Of a DNA stretch of 64,000 bases, positions 61,701-64,000 are shown in pieces. The stretch is from assembly GCA_963930655.1 (NCBI GenBank), contig OZ005605.1, positions 14,391,501 through 14,455,500 on the forward strand, in the 5' to 3' direction. The notes beneath the pieces were generated by a model, which saw only the letters and a program-made list of their open reading frames with translations, made no database searches and was not told the DNA's origin. Origin of the DNA: Myrica gale. Lineage: Eukaryota > Streptophyta > Magnoliopsida > Fagales > Myricaceae. Positions within the stretch are counted from its first letter, which is position 1; every line of letters begins with the position of its first letter. The translations under genes and the position numbers were made by a program.

Positions 61701-62262
61701 TGTTTTCCTGCCAAATTTTACATCCTGCTTGGGTTGTCCCACTTACAATGCTTGAGGAATAAAGTTTCCCCTGATTTTGGTTAATAATAATTTTTCGGAC
61801 CTAGATGAGTTGTGATATTTGTGTTTCTTCATTTCCTCTTTATATTTGGTTTTGGTATTTGTGTGCTTTAGTTTTAAATTGTAAGGTTCTTTTTAAGATT
61901 TTGGTTTTTACACACTGACATAGAACTTTTATCTCCATGATAATTTTCAGTCAGTTTTTCGTTGTATAATTAGCTATCATACCCCCATCGGTTTATGACT
62001 TTTGTTGCAGAGACTTTCTGCCTGTGTCAACGGGTACATCGGAATATAACTTGACCAAAGAAGATGTTGGGCGAGTTTTGGCTTTCGTATATATACCTAC
62101 CAACTTTGAGGGTTTGTACAGCACCTTTCTGTGTTGTAGAAATCTTCTATCTATACCTGCTATGTAGATTTCGTATGGATCAGTACTTAACAGAATAATC
62201 GGTATACCTTTCAGGGCAGGAAGGGGAATCAGCATCAGTAGTGTCTCAAGTAGTGAAGAAAG
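48976..62262 (+). CDS. AIR9: AIR9 microtubule-associated protein, 5' part (gene continues past window)
   Basis: Exons: 48976-49794, 50543-50614, 51343-51408, 51563-51634, 51729-51794, 51905-51967, 52047-52112, 52842-52941, 53068-53169, 53735-53967, 54061-54175, 60854-60974, 61131-61306, 61552-61687, 62011-62111, 62215-62262. All have GT-AG borders and keep frame, giving about 785 residues of a protein near 1,700 in Arabidopsis. Domain order: a basic Ser/Lys/Arg/Pro-rich N-terminus (residues 1-273) that in AIR9 binds microtubules, a leucine-rich repeat block (about 274-475), then the start of the Ig-like A9 repeats. AIR9 decorates cortical microtubules, the preprophase band and the cortical division site in plant cells. 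Intron 11 is 6.7 kb because of two LINE insertions and intron 16 contains a third. No stop or frameshift occurs in the traced exons. The start ATG follows in-frame conservation of MEEPLG. Confidence 0.93.
50543..53169 (+). CDS. AIR9: AIR9 exons 2-9: leucine-rich repeats
   Basis: Exons 2 to 7 are 72, 66, 72, 66, 63 and 66 nt, all phase 0, and each encodes one leucine-rich repeat: RLDLRGRRVRSLNSGG, FVYLRDNLLSTLEGVE, VLDLSFNDFKGPGFEP, QLYLAGNQITSLASLP, FLSVAQNKLKSLSM, VLAASKNKISTLKGFP. Exons 8 and 9 give HLRVEENPILKMPHLE and the capping segment DLSRNELALAKRYPAQT. The repeats form a protein-binding solenoid. Confidence 0.9.
53735..62262 (+). CDS. AIR9: AIR9 exons 10-16: start of the A9 (Ig-like) repeat region
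   Basis: Exon 10 begins TTFRFLAEKWKDHLPSGYML, then come sandwich-type units marked by YQWFVGERMLSSF with PDATGEVYWPKREDVGKIL, KWNGSPLVITGAEDEEYRLT and SKFEWLRENKDTG with SEYNLTKEDVGRVLAF. These repeating W, G and EYxLTxxDVG positions define the A9 repeats. The region continues beyond the window, after an intron that holds a LINE. Confidence 0.88.
55368..55381 (+). repeat. Target-site duplication, left copy, of LINE 1
   Basis: TTTATCTGAGCTA here is repeated exactly at 57646-57658 right after the poly(A) tail. A 13-bp duplication is the footprint of LINE-type target-primed insertion. Confidence 0.88.
55382..57645 (+). mobile_element. LINE 1: ORF1-only L1-type element in AIR9 intron 11
   Basis: The insertion begins right after the left target duplication and ends in poly(A) at 57635-57645, followed by the right duplication. 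It contains one long open frame and a 3' tail (TTTCAGTATAATCTCTTGTA, then CTTTAATAAAATTGACTTATC) that closely matches the tail of LINE 2 (TTTTCAGTATAGTC, then AATAAGATTGGCTTACTTAT). No endonuclease or reverse transcriptase is present, so ORF2 has been lost while both ends and ORF1 remain. G+C content is much higher than that of the intron, which suggests a recent arrival. Direction is the same as AIR9. Confidence 0.9.
55490..57454 (+). CDS. LINE ORF1 protein, intact
   Basis: Uninterrupted frame of 654 codons from the ATG at 55490 (an upstream in-frame ATG at 55454 would make 666). I prefer 55490 because LINE 2 starts its ORF1 at the equivalent place (MATFSRNF versus MAFFRSLV). The N-terminal third is conserved with LINE 2: QKCSNEHGRYIVLVEFGDRR here, QRCSNKGGRYVVVAEYGGRR there. 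The middle is Pro/Ser/Gly/Val-rich with repeated SPCSSPAHADVDFSSPG and SPRSSPVHVEVVVTSPG blocks. The end is basic (RKTKIKRRAS). No zinc knuckle is seen. Plant L1 ORF1 proteins bind element RNA; by family that is the likely role. An antisense open frame (56865-56179) is a shadow. Confidence 0.8.
   Translation: MAFFRSLVIEAKTFHFSVSKLGLVTLSELSRKSQSSVRIGRFGVVWLANLFGKLEEGKEDKGLSVKFNESSREFLAQKCSNEHGRYIVLVEFGDRRRRGAVRIPEGRSGFGWQAFGQTCEEMVSVIGELHRSNSGYAVSEFRPGVSFAQLVRGGSPEMMKEEGEGELRTHHDGNVNLQDKVSFPMAAPAGRSLSSVVFPMGEEGHVTSFRKKALHASAAVSVSNELTFNAQSADNMVIDVSFWRVKLMRFRAEIDALLSLLGKEDGPGILREDSLGHTVEYVWGKQEPLPPQVLLKDAGLGPILSTPVNLVVGNGLVSVGPSEDFSLLQPSDVDNGSDKPGSVSGLPRDPLLPRGFVDVKVAEVARGAIQLAPEEGSSPVPSEVRRNCTVVVPAPERSPCSSPAHADVDFSSPGVFCMPNLCPEGSEGFPAPIMSPRSSPVHVEVVVTSPGELLRPSLIPEGLAGVAGSSLILLEGLGASGVQCGGDGLGVGPAGDIQSLGPRSGSAEGVGPFCVEAGCMVEGIGGAGDAGGEMSLVVVAEQELGMGPLAVCSPDGGEIVCSGNAGASVGKSPEWVLDMVSSVGHLVGVSCDGHEEELRNLFAALERDRVQHSSKNSRKSSGKMIRELQGLYSSINYDGSSSCARKTKIKRRAS
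57659..58050. other. AIR9 intron 11 spacer with degenerate short repeats
   Basis: Between LINE 1 and LINE 2 there are loose repeats of AAGATC.CAAAGCATGGTA-type text (near 57675, 57735, 57790, 57890, 57940). No coding content. Confidence 0.45.
58097..58851 (+). pseudogene. LINE 2 ORF1, broken
   Basis: Homologous to the intact ORF1 of LINE 1 but split by a frameshift near 58230 and stops. Recognisable blocks: QRCSNKGGRYVVVAEYGGRR, RHDVSFAKVVQ and NVADLWNHITGLKREVDRL, the last matching the VSFWRVKLMRFRAEIDAL segment of LINE 1. Confidence 0.75.
58835..59893 (+). pseudogene. LINE 2 ORF2 C-terminal part (RT-associated zinc-finger domain)
   Basis: Two open pieces. The first (to 59086) has LFNKALLGKWLWRFATDT and VHFWNDL, the region after the RT. 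The second (59303-59893) is the zf-RVT-type domain: RWWNSKIGAFSVKSMYRSLS, PSRVFFLAWEVAHGRVLTID, WCFLCKGEGGGSVDPLFLHC with Cys/His spacing, then VWWILWREMNNRCFE. Stops lie between them. Confidence 0.8.
60000..60840. other. Remainder of AIR9 intron 11
   Basis: AT-rich intron DNA with no coding or repeat signal except a short direct repeat GTAGACTCAGCCAAC-type near 60683-60720. Confidence 0.45.
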
Positions 62263-62451
62263 GTACGTCTTGGTGTCAAGAACTTTTTGCGATATTTCGC
62301 TCTATATTTGTCGAGATTGTTATTTAACTGTAAGCGTGATATGTCCTATGTATCATATGAGTAAAACCACATAGAGGAGCCAGCCATCCTCTGCGGTAAA
62401 CTCCACATCCTTATCTTTTTCCTTTGTGCAATCCATAACAATATTCTGTTA

Positions 62452-64000
62452 GGATGCTTTCTGCTTCATTGATTCGAGATTGAGGTCGAATGTTCCAGGA
62501 GTTATGTGCAAACTTGATATTCACAAGGCTTATGATTATGTGATTTGGAAATTCTTATTGTATCTTTTGAGGAGATGTGGGTTTCGAGAGAGGTGGTGTC
62601 GTTGGATTGAGTTTTGTATATCTACGGTTAAGTTTTTCGTGATGTTGAATGGCTCTCCTCTTGGTTTCTTTTGGAGTACTCGAGGTTTGCGTCAGGGTGA
62701 TCCTCTTTCACCCCTTCTGCTTGTGATTGTCATGGAAGCTTTCAGCAGGATGATGAATGAGGCAGTTGGAAGAAGCACTATAAGGGGTTATGAGGTTGGG
62801 AGAGGTGGCAGTAATGGGGTGTGCATTTCGCATTTACTCTTTGCGGATGATACGTTGATTTTTGTGAGGATGTGGAGAATCAAGTGCGGAATCTGAGATG
62901 CTTGCTTTTGTGCTTCGAGGTGGTGTCCAGTCTTAGGATTAACCTTGGCAAGTCTGAGGTTTTTCCTATTGGCAAAGTGGTGGATGTGCAGGGGTTGGCG
63001 GATATTTTTAGGTTGTATGGTGTTGTCTATCCCGATGTCCTACCTTAGGCTTCCTCTTGGTGCTATGTATAAATGTGTGAGCATATGGGTTGGCAGATAT
63101 TTTTGGGTTGTAGGCTTCCTCTAGCTTTCTTACTTATTTTATGTCTCTTTTTCCTATTCCAATGTCTCTGGCTAATAGGTTGGAGAAGCTTCAAAGGGAT
63201 TTTTTGTGGGGAAGTGGGGGCGATGAGTATAGTTTTCACCTTGTTAGGTGGGCTAGAGTTTGCTCCTCTATTAGTGTTGCAGGGTTGAGGCTTAGAAGGC
63301 TGACCCTGTTCAATAGAGCTCTTTTTGGAAAATGGCTTTGGCGATTTAATTACGAAAGAGAACTTGTGGAGGACAGTCATTACAGAGAAGTATGGGTGCG
63401 AGGTGAGTGGTTGGAGCACTTTGATGGTTTAGGGTTCTTATGGGGTGAGTTTGTGGAAAAACATTAGTAGAGGGTGGAACTTTTTAAAAAAGCACATATG
63501 ATTTGTGGTTGGGAGCGGTTCTAGAATTCGGTTCTGGCATGATAAGTGGTGTGGGAATAGACCGTTGAGTGAGGAGTTTCCTCAATTATTTTCTATTGCT
63601 CAAAGGAAAGACGCTTGGGTGGCTGATTGCATGGAGATGGGTTCCGGTGTGGTTGTGTGGGATGTTCATTTTTATAGGTTGATTAACGATTGGGAGATGG
63701 AAGTTTGTTGAGAGTTTTTTTCTTTGTTGTATTCATGTAGTAGGAGGAAGAGAGGGGGGAGAGGATAAAATGCTGTGGAGGGGTTCTAAGTGCAGTGTTT
63801 TCTCTGTGAAATCGATATATGCTTTCTTTTGGAGGGTTCCAATGGGGATTTTCCATGGCGACTTTGTTGGAGGAATTGGTTTCCCCCTAGAGTAGCTTTC
63901 TTTGTTTGGGAGACCACTCATGGGAAAATTTTGACCATTGACAACTTAAGGAGGAGGGGTGTTTGTGTGACTGAGGATTGTGGGGGCATGTGCTGAGCAT
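62452..64000 (+). mobile_element. LINE 3: 5'-truncated L1-type element in AIR9 intron 16 (runs off window)
   Basis: Begins inside ORF2, within the RT domain (near 62452), in the same direction as AIR9, and continues to the window end in the RT-associated zinc-finger-like region (FSVKSIYAFFWRV, FFVWETTHGKILTIDNLRR). The 3' tail and target duplication lie outside. Confidence 0.85.
62470..63996 (+). pseudogene. LINE 3 ORF2 fragment: reverse transcriptase and C-terminal domain, broken
   Basis: The first open piece (to 62896) carries RT motifs: [39 protein letters not shown] and [13 protein letters not shown] with the catalytic FADD box. Frameshifts near 62880 and a deletion-like jump near 63000-63120 follow. 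Later pieces give ANRLEKLQRDFLWGSGGDE, LFNRALFGKWLWRF and IRFWHDKWCGNRPLSEEF. No functional enzyme is expected. Confidence 0.85.

Overview
This is nuclear DNA of a flowering plant, most likely a eudicot. The evidence is spliced genes with GT-AG introns, AT-rich intergenic DNA, and many plant transposable elements (Ty3/gypsy, MULE, hAT, CACTA, MITE and L1-type LINE). Species cannot be set from sequence alone. There is no bacterial-type gene content, no CRISPR array and no recognisable rRNA or tRNA gene.

Two host genes are well supported. An ACD11-like sphingolipid transfer protein gene lies on the minus strand (coding 9386 to 5988, four exons, 205 aa, apparently intact). The 5' half of AIR9, a microtubule-associated protein, lies on the plus strand (coding from 48976; sixteen exons traced to 62262; the gene runs off the right end). 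All other coding signal belongs to mobile elements or to broken host-gene pieces: a heat-shock-factor DNA-binding domain, a PWWP-protein piece, a DUF632 piece and a plant-transposon-domain protein.

Layout: 1-1.3 kb LTR-like DNA; 1.28-2.94 kb hAT-type element with 8-bp target duplication; 6-9.4 kb ACD11-like gene; 9.6-17.4 kb a nest in which a MITE is split by a MULE, which carries an HSF fragment and was invaded by a Tat-type gypsy element and another MITE; 19.1-26.0 kb a short-internal, non-coding LTR retrotransposon whose 3' LTR was split by a 3.5-kb solo LTR; 30.7-33.6 kb a broken gypsy 5' end plus an inverted pair of retroelement fragments; 34.4-40.2 kb CACTA-like territory full of CGTCCGGACG-like motifs, including a 168-bp tandem triplication with a MITE in one copy; 40.25-41.0 kb a DUF632 gene fragment between short direct repeats; 43.0-44.2 kb a small Pack-MULE with perfect 9-bp target duplication and a PWWP-gene piece; 46.2-47.0 kb a hAT-type element; 48.0-64.0 kb AIR9.

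AIR9 introns hold three LINE insertions, all in the sense direction. The first keeps a long intact ORF1 (654-666 codons), lacks ORF2, and has a poly(A) tail and a 13-bp target duplication, so it looks like a plant counterpart of half-L1 elements. The second, in the same intron, is also internally deleted. The third is 5'-truncated and runs off the window. The most noteworthy themes are host-gene capture by DNA transposons and recently active ORF1-only LINEs inside a housekeeping gene.
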